Shown here: in pieces, positions 44,189 to 52,289 of the stretch
Layout of the letters: each line of letters opens with the position of its first letter
How positions within the stretch are numbered: position 1 is the first letter of the stretch
Assembly (NCBI RefSeq): GCF_947495255.1
Contig: NZ_CANLYI010000006.1
Location: 310,001 to 374,000, forward strand
From: an uncultured Winogradskyella sp.
GTDB lineage: Bacteria; Bacteroidota; Bacteroidia; Flavobacteriales; Flavobacteriaceae
Reading direction: 5' to 3'
DNA: 64,000 nt
Position numbers and translations under genes: made by a program
Notes under the pieces: model-generated
What the model was told of the DNA's origin: nothing
The model's input: only the letters and a program-made list of their open reading frames with translations
Databases searched by the model: none

Positions 44189-45088
44189 ATGTGGATGTAT
44201 CTTGGACTATTAGCGGCTTTATTTTTAGGTTTACACAATTTGTGCAAAAAACATGCAGTACAAGGTAATGAAGTGTTTCCTGTGCTTTTTGGTACTATAT
44301 TTTCTGGGTTTTTATTTTTATTACCACTTTATTTCGGTTCTCTATTTTATGAAGAACAGCTAATTAACATGCAATTATACATTGCCGAAATTCCGTGGAA
44401 AACACATGGTTTTATCGTTATAAAGTCTGCAATAATGGCAAGTTCTTGGATATTAGCTTATCAAGCTCTAAAGCATTTACCCATTACTATTGTAACTCCT
44501 ATTCGTTCTGCTGGTCCGTTTTTCACTTTTATAGGTGCGATTTTAATTTACCAAGAGAAACCTAACTTTTTACAATGGATTGGTTTTTTCCTTATTATTT
44601 TTTCTGTGTTACTTTATTCTAGAATCGGAAAAAAAGAAGGCATTAACTTTAAACGTAACAAATGGATTTTTGCCATCATTGGAGCCACGTTTTTAGGAGC
44701 TTCTAGTGGCTTGTATGATAAATTTTTAATTCAGAGTTTAGAATTAAATCCGCAAACCTTACAATTCTGGTTTTGCTTTTACACCGTTTTAATTCTCTTA
44801 GTTATTTTATCCGTAACGTGGTTTCCTTATCCAGAAAAGCGAAAAGCATTTAAATTCCGCTGGACCATCATTGCTGTTGGTGTGTTGTTAGTTGCAGCAG
44901 ATTACTTCTATTTTAAAGCATTGCAAGATCCAGATGCTTTAATAATGCTGTTGTCCGCCATAAAAAGAAGTCAGATTTTAATCGCTGTAGTTATTGGAGG
45001 TTTAGTATTTAAAGAGCAAAATAAACGTAAAAAATTAGTGCCTTTAGCTGGAATTTTAATTGGTGTGGGTTTAATATTGTATTCTTAG
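44189..45088 (+). CDS. EamA/DMT-superfamily transporter
   Basis: A 299-residue inner-membrane protein with ten predicted transmembrane helices in two EamA repeats. The first has ALKHLPITIVTPIRSAGPFFTFI, the second AADYFYFKALQDPDALIMLLSAIKRSQILIAVVIGG, where the repeat ends line up. These export metabolites or amino acids; the substrate cannot be told. Stand-alone gene. Confidence 0.9.
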   Translation: MWMYLGLLAALFLGLHNLCKKHAVQGNEVFPVLFGTIFSGFLFLLPLYFGSLFYEEQLINMQLYIAEIPWKTHGFIVIKSAIMASSWILAYQALKHLPITIVTPIRSAGPFFTFIGAILIYQEKPNFLQWIGFFLIIFSVLLYSRIGKKEGINFKRNKWIFAIIGATFLGASSGLYDKFLIQSLELNPQTLQFWFCFYTVLILLVILSVTWFPYPEKRKAFKFRWTIIAVGVLLVAADYFYFKALQDPDALIMLLSAIKRSQILIAVVIGGLVFKEQNKRKKLVPLAGILIGVGLILYS

Positions 45089-45109
45089 GTAGAATTGATT
45101 GTTATAGGT

Positions 45110-45300
45110 TATGTTGTCATTTGGATAGCATAAAAATCGTGACGATAAATCATGTAGTTCAGCGTAGTTCAATCTTATAAGAAAAGAGATTGCTCTAATA
45201 ATGAGATTCCTCTGAGTACATCATTCGGAATGATAAAACTTGAATATTATTATTTAGTACTAAATTTAGATGTCGACTGAGCTCAACCGGACGAAAATGT
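45110..45300. repeat. degenerate flavobacterial intergenic repeat
   Basis: This stretch contains phrases typical of dispersed flavobacterial elements (AAAGAGATTGCTCTAATAA, TGAGATTCCTCTGA, ATCATTCGGAATGAT, GTCGACTGAGCTCAACCGGAC). Some parts are palindromic, such as ATCATTC-GGAATGAT, but the unit is not as complete as the one at 24131. It fills much of the 340-base gap 45089-45428, in which I see no gene. Confidence 0.45.
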
Positions 45301-45428
45301 TACTCTAAAATAAAGAAAAAGGTCCAAACCAAAATAAACAATCAACTCCATTATTCCGACATTTTCGAAGGCACCTATTTTCAGAAATAATGAGTTAGTA
45401 AAAAAAGTTAGTTTACTGTTTATTGGTG

Positions 45429-45605
45429 TTAACTTCTATTGTTTACATAAAACGTTAAAGCAAAATATAAAAGTCCCATAGTAATAATGGTAAAAAAGAC
45501 TGATATAGATTCAAAACTAGTATTTGCAGTTATTAATGCATTTATCATATTTGCTCCAAAAAAGCTTAACACAATTCTAATGAAGGTTATCTTTAAATAT
45601 TTCAT
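45429..45605 (-). CDS. small two-helix membrane protein
   Basis: A 58-residue frame from ATG at 45605 to TAA at 45429. It begins MKYLKITFIRIVLSFFGANM, followed by a polar hinge (ITANTSFESIS) and a second hydrophobic stretch (FTIITMGLLYFALTFYV), ending in VNNRS. Basic N-terminus, two membrane spans and a normal ATG look like a real small inner-membrane protein. No family recognised. It is downstream of the two small genes at 45696-46227 on the same strand, 90 bases away. Confidence 0.5.
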   Translation of the reverse strand: MKYLKITFIRIVLSFFGANMINALITANTSFESISVFFTIITMGLLYFALTFYVNNRS

Positions 45606-45695
45606 AACTATTTTTTAGGCTTTAAAGTCATAAATAGAAAATCCATGATAGTTTAATTAAACAAGCTGGAATCTAGCAATTTATTAGACATATTG

Positions 45696-45971
45696 TTAAG
45701 CATTCGTTTTTATTCTTATTTTTTCTGATAGCGTTTCAATTTCAGTTTTAAAATCTGCGCTTTTTGATTCTATAGTTTGAACACCATAAGAGTCTGTCAA
45801 AAGTTTAAAAGCACTTTTAACTATTTCTTTATTTCCTTTTTTATTTATTATGTCATTTAATATTCTTGCTGAAAGTGAATCATATTCATCTTCTGGTGCT
45901 CCATTTGCAATAAACCCTAACAAATCAAATTCATTTGTGATTTCTCTCGCAACTTTAGATGTGATTTTCAA
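45696..45971 (-). CDS. small hypothetical protein, DUF1871-like
   Basis: A 91-residue helical protein. FDLLGFIANGAPEDEYDSLSA (about 15-35) recalls the DPxGL..GAPxDEY pattern of DUF1871 proteins; I could not check this. No ATG is in frame after the preceding stop, so it must start at TTG 45971 or a rarer codon. Only 7 bases separate it from the upstream 82-residue gene, so the two form a pair. A toxin-immunity or immunity-only pair is one possibility. Confidence 0.6.
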   Translation of the reverse strand: MKITSKVAREITNEFDLLGFIANGAPEDEYDSLSARILNDIINKKGNKEIVKSAFKLLTDSYGVQTIESKSADFKTEIETLSEKIRIKTNA

Positions 45972-45978
45972 AGAATTT

Positions 45979-46227
45979 TTATTTTCTATTTTGTCTCATA
46001 TATATTCCCCAAACACACATAGAAAATTCTCCAGCAACAAATTCCACTTTTCTATTAGATAACTCAATCCAAAATCTGTTAAATGATATCGTTTTACCGT
46101 AAAGTGGGTCTTTGACAATTACATTTTCATAATCAGATTTCCATTCGTAATTCCAAATATTAATGCCTTCTATACCACAATATTCACCATCCAATACTGT
46201 TTTAAAATGTTTCCACTCGTTATTCAT
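45979..46227 (-). CDS. small hypothetical protein with WGIY C-terminus
   Basis: An 82-residue acidic-to-neutral protein with many aromatic residues: INIWNYEWKSDYENVIVKDP, then FNRFWIELSNRKVEFVAGEFSMCVWGIYMR. The FxAGExSxxVWGxY ending resembles a group of small orphan proteins often found in immunity-type loci, from memory only. It starts with ATG at 46227, has no signal peptide, and is followed after 7 bases by the DUF1871-like gene. Confidence 0.65.
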   Translation of the reverse strand: MNNEWKHFKTVLDGEYCGIEGINIWNYEWKSDYENVIVKDPLYGKTISFNRFWIELSNRKVEFVAGEFSMCVWGIYMRQNRK

Positions 46228-46256
46228 TTCAAATGTATTTTAACACACATATATCA

Positions 46257-47132
46257 TCAAGATACTCTATACGTTTTTACTTTATTATCTATTTGATGTA
46301 CCAATCCACTTAAAAAATTACCAGGACCAATTTCTGTAAATTCGGTTGCACCATCCTCAATCATATGTAAAATAGTGTGTCGCCACATCACAGGATGTGT
46401 TAATTGATCAATTAAGTTAGATTTAATTAATTCAATATTAGTTGTAGGTCGTCCTTTAATATTCTGATAAATAGGACAAATCGGTGTAATGAATTTTGTG
46501 CTTTCTACAGCCAAAGTAATTTCTTCAATAATGGGTGTCATTAATGGTGAATGAAATGCACCATTAACTGGTAAGTTTAACACTCTTACTGCTCCGGGTT
46601 TTAATTTTTCGGAAGCTTCTTTAAGTGCTTTCATTTCTCCAGAAATCACTACTTGATGCAAGGCGTTGTAATTGGCAGGCACAACAATACCATCTATTTG
46701 ATCACAAATATCTTTTACAATAACATCATATAAACCCACAACAACCGTCATACCAGCATTTTCATCATCGCACACTTTTTGCATTGCAATGGCTCGTTTG
46801 GCTATAAGGTTTAAACCTGATTCAAAATCCAAAGCATTAATAGCTGCCAAAGCAGATATTTCACCTAATGAATGACCTGCAACCATACTTGGCTTAAATG
46901 CTTTACCTAAGGTTTTAGATAGAATATAAGAGTGTAAAAAAATTGCTGGTTGACAAAATTGCGTTTGTTTTAAATCTTTAGCAGAACCATTAAACATCAC
47001 ATCAGTAATAGAAAACCCTAAAATAGCATTGGCTCTATTAAAGTAATTTTGGGCCAATTTAGAATCATCATACAACTGTTTTCCCATACCTGGAAATTGA
47101 GTTCCTTGACCTGGAAATAAATATGCGTGCAT
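46257..47132 (-). CDS. fabD: malonyl-CoA:ACP transacylase
   Basis: A 291-residue FabD, the usual length. It loads malonate onto acyl carrier protein for fatty-acid synthesis in the cytosol. The N-terminus reads FPGQGTQFPGMG, the nucleophile elbow GHSLGE has Ser88, and GAFHSPLM (near 190) carries the catalytic His; EIGPGNFLSGLV closes the fold. It is not next to other fab genes here. Confidence 0.95.
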   Translation of the reverse strand: MHAYLFPGQGTQFPGMGKQLYDDSKLAQNYFNRANAILGFSITDVMFNGSAKDLKQTQFCQPAIFLHSYILSKTLGKAFKPSMVAGHSLGEISALAAINALDFESGLNLIAKRAIAMQKVCDDENAGMTVVVGLYDVIVKDICDQIDGIVVPANYNALHQVVISGEMKALKEASEKLKPGAVRVLNLPVNGAFHSPLMTPIIEEITLAVESTKFITPICPIYQNIKGRPTTNIELIKSNLIDQLTHPVMWRHTILHMIEDGATEFTEIGPGNFLSGLVHQIDNKVKTYRVS

Positions 47133-47269
47133 AATTAAAGTAGATTATTTTGAAAATATAAATTTAATGCCATCCATAGACTGAATTAACAATTAACTAA
47201 ATATACAATTGATTTCCAAAATAATAGGTTGATGAGCAATAAATAAAGATGATATTGTTTTCTCACTAA

Positions 47270-48586
47270 TTAGATTTCCATAACTCTAACCTTCTTTCGT
47301 TTTAAGCGCACATTATTCAGTTTTTCAACCATATCATCTGCAATACTAATAGGTACTGCAACAAAAGCACAATCTTGCTTCAATTCTATAACACCTAATT
47401 GGTCTTTGGTAATATGTCCTTGTTTAAAGAACAATCCTGCAATATCACCTTTAGATATTTTATCTTTTCTACCTCCAGAAATAAATAACGTTGTCCAGAA
47501 AGGTGGTTTAATTTCGCCTGTTTTAGATAGCGTCTGAATTTTAGATTTTTCCACAAACTCTGGAAATACTTCTCCAGCTCCTTTTATAAGATAAGCTGTT
47601 CCTTTAGCGTTTACTCTGGCTGTTCTACCATTTCTATGTGTATATTCTTGTATGGCTTGTGGCAGTTCGTAATGAATAATGTAACTCATTTCTGGTATAT
47701 CAATTCCTCTTGCTGCTAAATCGCTAGCAACCAAAATTGTTACACTTCCATTTCTAAGTTTTATTAAAGCACGCTCCCGATCACGTTGCTCCATACCACC
47801 ATGAAAACATGTATGTGCTATATTTTTCTTATCTAAAAATCGACTTAAATCTTCGAGCCGTTCTTTTTTATTACAAAATACAATTCCTGGTTCGTTTCCT
47901 AAATGTGCTAATAAATCTACCAACGTATTATGCTTGTTAGCAGAAGGAGATATTACGGTTTTAATAGTCAATTTAGGGCTTGCTTTGTCCTTTAAGAAGT
48001 TTAAAGTTTTAGCACCACTCATTTTTAAATATGCAGGAATTGAAGCACCTTCTGTAGCAGATGTTAAAATGCGCTTGTTGACATTTGCTAAATAACCCAT
48101 TATAAATTTCATCTCACCACCTGCACCAACTTCAATTGAAATATCAAACTCGTCAATCACTAAAGTTTTAATGTATTTGGTTGTAAAACGCGCTTGTTCA
48201 AAATGATCAGCTAAACGTCCTGGCGTACCGATTAAAATAGCAGGTGTGTGTTTTAATTCAATTTTATCCTTAGAAATAGCGCGTCCTCCATAAATAGCAT
48301 TGGCTTTATAACCAGAACCCATATTTCTAATAACCGTTTCAATTTGAATAGCTAATTCACGTGATGGTACAATGATTAAAGCTTGTACTTCTTCTTCAAT
48401 TGTTGGATCTAAAGCTTCTAACAATGGTAATAAAAAAGCTAAAGTTTTCCCTGTGCCTGTTGGAGATAATAATATGGTATTTACGTTTTTTTCAATAGAT
48501 TCTATGGCAGATTCTTGCATAGAATTTAGCGCGTAGATATTTAGTTTTTCAAGAATATCTTGTTGTGCTTTTATGTTATTTGCCAT
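47270..48586 (-). CDS. DbpA-like DEAD-box RNA helicase with DEFD motif
   Basis: A 438-residue RNA helicase. Motif I is SPTGTGKT, motif II reads DEFD instead of DEAD (LVIDEFDISIEV), motif III SAT, motif VI HRNGRTAR. The last 75 residues are a DbpA-type RNA-binding domain (TTLFISGGRKDKISKGDIAG through VRVMEI). DbpA relatives act on 23S rRNA during ribosome assembly. The DEFD form keeps the catalytic Asp-Glu and final Asp. It follows the first helicase by one base, so both are expressed together. Confidence 0.9.
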   Translation of the reverse strand: MANNIKAQQDILEKLNIYALNSMQESAIESIEKNVNTILLSPTGTGKTLAFLLPLLEALDPTIEEEVQALIIVPSRELAIQIETVIRNMGSGYKANAIYGGRAISKDKIELKHTPAILIGTPGRLADHFEQARFTTKYIKTLVIDEFDISIEVGAGGEMKFIMGYLANVNKRILTSATEGASIPAYLKMSGAKTLNFLKDKASPKLTIKTVISPSANKHNTLVDLLAHLGNEPGIVFCNKKERLEDLSRFLDKKNIAHTCFHGGMEQRDRERALIKLRNGSVTILVASDLAARGIDIPEMSYIIHYELPQAIQEYTHRNGRTARVNAKGTAYLIKGAGEVFPEFVEKSKIQTLSKTGEIKPPFWTTLFISGGRKDKISKGDIAGLFFKQGHITKDQLGVIELKQDCAFVAVPISIADDMVEKLNNVRLKRKKVRVMEI

Positions 48587-48587
48587 A

Positions 48588-49931
48588 TTATTTCTTCTTT
48601 TTCTTCGGCTTTGATGCTTCAGATTTTAATGTGTTGCTTTGTGTTTCTACTAAATAGTTAGCTAGAATTTTATCCACTAGCTCTTCTTTCGTTAAATGAT
48701 GAAAGATGGTTTTTATTTTCGATTTAAAATCTTCTGAAACCTCACGATTTGGCTTCATTTTAAACACTTTTTTAGCCCATAAAAGTGCATTGTTTTCTTC
48801 GATACTTTGGGCATCTGCTTTTTTGAATTCGTGAAATGTAATGCCTAATTCATCTTCAAAATCGGCAATATCAATCACTTCTTCTTGTTGTAAAACCGTT
48901 AGAGATAAGCCCTTTGCTCCTGCTCTAGCTGTTCGTCCACTTCTATGTACATAAGCATCATAAGTATCTGGTAAATGGTAATTCACCACATAAGAAATAT
49001 CTTTTACATCAATACCACGAGCTGCTAAATCCGTTGCGACTAAAATAGAAATATGTCCTTCTCTAAATTGTCCCATTATACGATCACGAATACCTTGAGA
49101 TAAACTTCCATGAAGCGCTCCAGAAGAGAACTTGTTAATCGCTAAATTTTTAGCAAGCTTGTTCACTGCTGCTTTCGTTTTACAAAATATTATACCACGT
49201 TGTCCTTCCTTAGAATTTAAGAAATGGAGTAAAACAGCCAACTTTTCAATTGGTTCTACAACAACAAATTGATGATCTATTCCTTGATGACCAACAGTTG
49301 ACATATCTGCTTCTACTTGAACCACATGCTTAGACATATAATTCTGAACCAATTGTTTAATGGCTCCAGATAACGTTGCAGTAAATAAAAATGTTCGTCT
49401 CTTTTTAGGAATACCTTTGATAATAAGGTCTAAATCAGTTTTTAGAGCGCTTACCATTTCATCAGCTTCATCTAAAACTAAATATTTTAATTCTTTTAAA
49501 TTTACAGCTCCACGACTCACTAAATCGACCAATCGACCTGGTGTTGCCACTATAATTTGAGTAGTTTCCTTTAAACGTTCTATTTGCGGTTTTATAGGAA
49601 TACCTCCAAAAGTTGCTGCAATAGAAACCTCAGTATTATACTTAGAAAATGAAAGTAAATTAGCGTATATTTGTTGACCTAATTCGCGTGTTGGTGCTAA
49701 GATTACAGCTTGTACTTTTTCATCATTAACATCAATTAATTGTAATAATGGCAATCCGAAAGCAGCTGTTTTACCTGTACCTGTTTTAGCTAATGCGACG
49801 ACATCTTCTTTTTTATTTAATATAACAGGAATTGCTTTTTGCTGAATATCTGTAGGTACAGAAATCTTTAATTCTGCTAATTTTTTTAAACTGTTTTCGT
49901 TGATTCCTAATTCGGAAAAATGCTTGGACAT
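48588..49931 (-). CDS. DEAD-box RNA helicase
   Basis: A 447-residue helicase with all core motifs: Q motif near FSELGINENSLKKLAELKI, motif I ALAKTGTGKTAAFGLP, Ia PTRELGQQ, motif II DEAD (VLDEADEMV), motif III TAT, motif V DLAARGID, motif VI HRSGRTAR. The C-terminus ends in a Lys-rich tail (SKPKKKKK) suited to RNA binding. I use ATG at 49931; a TTG at 49949 overlaps the promoter. It resembles RhlE/CshA-type helicases that act in ribosome assembly or RNA decay. Confidence 0.93.
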   Translation of the reverse strand: MSKHFSELGINENSLKKLAELKISVPTDIQQKAIPVILNKKEDVVALAKTGTGKTAAFGLPLLQLIDVNDEKVQAVILAPTRELGQQIYANLLSFSKYNTEVSIAATFGGIPIKPQIERLKETTQIIVATPGRLVDLVSRGAVNLKELKYLVLDEADEMVSALKTDLDLIIKGIPKKRRTFLFTATLSGAIKQLVQNYMSKHVVQVEADMSTVGHQGIDHQFVVVEPIEKLAVLLHFLNSKEGQRGIIFCKTKAAVNKLAKNLAINKFSSGALHGSLSQGIRDRIMGQFREGHISILVATDLAARGIDVKDISYVVNYHLPDTYDAYVHRSGRTARAGAKGLSLTVLQQEEVIDIADFEDELGITFHEFKKADAQSIEENNALLWAKKVFKMKPNREVSEDFKSKIKTIFHHLTKEELVDKILANYLVETQSNTLKSEASKPKKKKK

Positions 49932-49946
49932 AAAAAATAATTTTTG

Positions 49947-49954
49947 CAAAGGTA
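49947..49954 (-). promoter_or_regulatory. candidate -7 box of the helicase pair
   Basis: The minus strand reads TACCTTTG, matching TAnnTTTG, 16 bases before the ATG at 49931. This supports the ATG start over the upstream TTG. Confidence 0.5.
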
Positions 49955-50112
49955 AGGATACTGCTCTTGGGAAATGGTTTTATTCGGATTCATTCCACTT
50001 AAATAATATCTAAAAAGATAGAATAAAACCTTCAGATTAATTTAACATTAAATAACAGTTATTGGTTTGTCTTTTTACGCATTTATCTTGAACTTCGCTA
50101 AAAAGGAATAGC

Positions 50113-50634
50113 ATGACAATATTTGTAGATATGGACGATGTGTTGGCCGACACTTACGGTAAACACATAGAATTATATAATAAAGAACACCAACAAGAAT
50201 TAAACATTAATCAGATTTCTTCTGGTGAAATGTGGCAAAATGTACCAGAAGAGCATCATCTAAGTATTAGGCAGCATGCACTACAACCAGGCTTTTTTAG
50301 AGATTTAGAACCTATAAAAGATGCTATACCAGTTATGGAAGCACTTTATAATAAGCATGACGTTTACATTGCAACAGCTGCTACCCAATTTCCGAATTCA
50401 TTAATTGAAAAAAGTGAATGGCTAGCAGAACATATGCCTTTTATTACATGGCAACATCAAATAATGTGTGGTGATAAATTTATATTAAATGGTGATTTAC
50501 TTATAGATGACAGAACCTATAATTTAAAGGATTTTAAAGGTGATACGTTACTTTTTAATTCGCCTCATAACGTTAATGACACAGGTTTTACTAGAGTAGC
50601 TACTTGGGAAGAAATTGCAAAAATTTTACTCTAG
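50113..50634 (+). CDS. 5'(3')-deoxyribonucleotidase, NT5C type
   Basis: A 173-residue HAD-family phosphatase. DMDDVLADTYG at the N-terminus is HAD motif I with two catalytic aspartates, YIATAATQFPNSLIEK motif II, and LLIDDRTYNLKDF motif III/IV. The family removes phosphate from (deoxy)nucleotides. Length and motif spacing fit bacterial NT5C-type proteins. It stands alone. Confidence 0.9.
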   Translation: MTIFVDMDDVLADTYGKHIELYNKEHQQELNINQISSGEMWQNVPEEHHLSIRQHALQPGFFRDLEPIKDAIPVMEALYNKHDVYIATAATQFPNSLIEKSEWLAEHMPFITWQHQIMCGDKFILNGDLLIDDRTYNLKDFKGDTLLFNSPHNVNDTGFTRVATWEEIAKILL

Positions 50635-50678
50635 AAACATCAAAATCTAAAAATAATAAGTAACACCTTCCGTAATGC

Positions 50679-50696
50679 AGATTGCTTAAGTAATCT
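50679..50696. promoter_or_regulatory. 18-bp palindrome upstream of the Crp/Fnr gene
   Basis: AGATTGCTTAAGTAATCT is symmetric except for one base pair. It lies 71 bases upstream of the -7 box of the Crp/Fnr-like gene. A direct repeat of CTAGAACC (50704-50711, 50717-50724, 13-base period) follows. Either could be a regulator site. Confidence 0.4.
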
Positions 50697-50766
50697 TAAA
50701 TTCCTAGAACCATTTTCTAGAACCTATTGTATGGTTTAAATACGCAATGAAACTATGAAGAATATG

Positions 50767-50774
50767 TATCTTTG
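50767..50774 (+). promoter_or_regulatory. candidate -7 box of the Crp/Fnr-like gene
   Basis: TATCTTTG, a full TAnnTTTG match, 26 bases before the GTG start at 50801. No -33 TTTG is evident. Confidence 0.55.
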
Positions 50775-50800
50775 CGTTTCAATATATATTTTCAATACTT

Positions 50801-51373
50801 GTGCTACAAATTAAAGCGTACTTAGACCAAATAGCAGCCATTTCTGATGCAGACTGGGAATTCTTTATGTCTAAATTAAAACGTCGTGTTATCCCAAAGA
50901 AGACAGTATTTTTAGAACGCAACCAAATTGAAGAGCATATATCTTTTATAGAATCTGGTGTAGTGCGTTTATTTATCCCAAAGGAAAATCCGGATAAAGA
51001 AATCACCTTTGGCTTTAGCTTTAAAAACCAATTTATTAGTGCCTACGATTCTTTTTTAACACAAACACCATCTGCTTATCAATTACAAGCCTTAACAAAA
51101 ACAACACTTCTAAGTATCAGTTATGACGACTTACAAGATGTTTATAAAACCACACAAATCGGTAATCTTATTGGTAGATTAACTGCAGAACGTTTGTTTT
51201 TAATTAAATCTAAACGCGAGCAAAATTTACTAAATCTCACTGCAGAAGAGCGTTACGTTAAACTATTTAAAGAACGACCTGAAGTATTAAAGGTCATTCC
51301 GTTAAAATATGTAAGTTCTTATATTGGCGTTACACCACAAGCTTTAAGTCGTATTCGTAAACGTTTGGTATAG
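50801..51373 (+). CDS. Crp/Fnr-family transcriptional regulator
   Basis: A 190-residue regulator with an N-terminal cyclic-nucleotide-binding-type barrel (KRRVIPKKTVFLERNQIEEH, IESGVVRLFI) and a C-terminal helix-turn-helix (LKYVSSYIGVTPQALSRIRKRLV). No FNR cysteines are present. It starts with GTG at 50801, supported by the -7 box 26 bases upstream. The desaturase gene begins 66 bases after its end on the same strand and may be its target or partner. Confidence 0.88.
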   Translation: MLQIKAYLDQIAAISDADWEFFMSKLKRRVIPKKTVFLERNQIEEHISFIESGVVRLFIPKENPDKEITFGFSFKNQFISAYDSFLTQTPSAYQLQALTKTTLLSISYDDLQDVYKTTQIGNLIGRLTAERLFLIKSKREQNLLNLTAEERYVKLFKERPEVLKVIPLKYVSSYIGVTPQALSRIRKRLV

Positions 51374-51439
51374 CGTTTTATTGATTTAGGTTCATTGTTT
51401 GCTACTTCACTTCAAATTATCTTTACCAAAAAATATTTT

Positions 51440-52180
51440 ATGGTTATAGTAATTTTTGTAGCAATACTTTGGTATGGAGGTTTATTCTTTCAGTCGTTTT
51501 TTTTACATCGTTATGCTGCACACCAGGTTTTTACAATGTCTAAAGCTATGGAGCGTATAACTTTTGTTTTAACATGGATTTTTCAAGGTTCTAGTTACTT
51601 AAGTGCTTATGGTTATGGCGTAATGCATCGTATGCATCATGCTTACACAGACACAGAACAAGATCCACACTCTCCATCTTATGATGCTAATCTTTTTGCA
51701 ATGATGTGGAAAACTAAAACCATTTATCAAGATATTAATAAGCAACGTATAACCGTAGATCCTCGTTTTACCAAAAATGTACCACAATGGAAAAGCTTTG
51801 ATGCCTTTGCTAGTTCTCGTATCTCTAGAGTATTATGGATATCAGGATATGTATTGTTCTTTGCCATTTTTGTGACGTCTTGGTGGCAATGGCTATTACT
51901 GCCTATCGCCTTTTTAATGGCTCCAATCCATGGTGTTATTATTAATTGGTTCGGACATATTTATGGATATGTCAATTTTAAAATGAAAAACACTAGTAAA
52001 AACCTCTTCCGTTTCGATTTTTTAATGATGGGTGAAGGCTACCATAATAACCATCATAAATTTGCAAGTAGAGCTAATTTTGGTGTAAAATGGTACGAAA
52101 TTGATGTGACTTATCTAATTATTAAATTGCTAAATGCTTTTGGTGTTATTAGATTGAAACCAATAAAAGTGAAACCGTAA
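51440..52180 (+). CDS. membrane acyl-lipid/acyl-CoA desaturase
   Basis: A 246-residue di-iron fatty-acid desaturase. Histidine boxes are HRYAAH, HRMHH and GEGYHNNHH, with four membrane segments arranged around them. It introduces a double bond in fatty acyl chains, changing membrane fluidity. I start at ATG 51440. It lies after the Crp/Fnr-like gene. Confidence 0.9.
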   Translation: MVIVIFVAILWYGGLFFQSFFLHRYAAHQVFTMSKAMERITFVLTWIFQGSSYLSAYGYGVMHRMHHAYTDTEQDPHSPSYDANLFAMMWKTKTIYQDINKQRITVDPRFTKNVPQWKSFDAFASSRISRVLWISGYVLFFAIFVTSWWQWLLLPIAFLMAPIHGVIINWFGHIYGYVNFKMKNTSKNLFRFDFLMMGEGYHNNHHKFASRANFGVKWYEIDVTYLIIKLLNAFGVIRLKPIKVKP

Positions 52181-52289
52181 CTGGCTAAATCTCTATTTCA
52201 AATTCCCATTAAAAGGCATTATCTTGCAGTTACTTTAAAACATCTTACATTAGGTTATAATGTTAAGATAAAAAACTAAAGGACTAAGA

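Noticed and set aside
47354..48586. DEFD in place of DEAD as a dead helicase
   Set aside because: The catalytic Asp-Glu and last Asp are kept, motifs I, III and VI are intact, and this variant is common in Bacteroidota DbpA-like helicases as far as I recall.
49976..50030. A perfect 10-base inverted repeat (GGTTTTATTC / GAATAAAACC) as a leader thermosensor of the helicase genes
   Set aside because: It lies upstream of the candidate -7 box at 49947, so it would not be in the transcript. It may be a binding site between the divergent genes, but evidence is thin.
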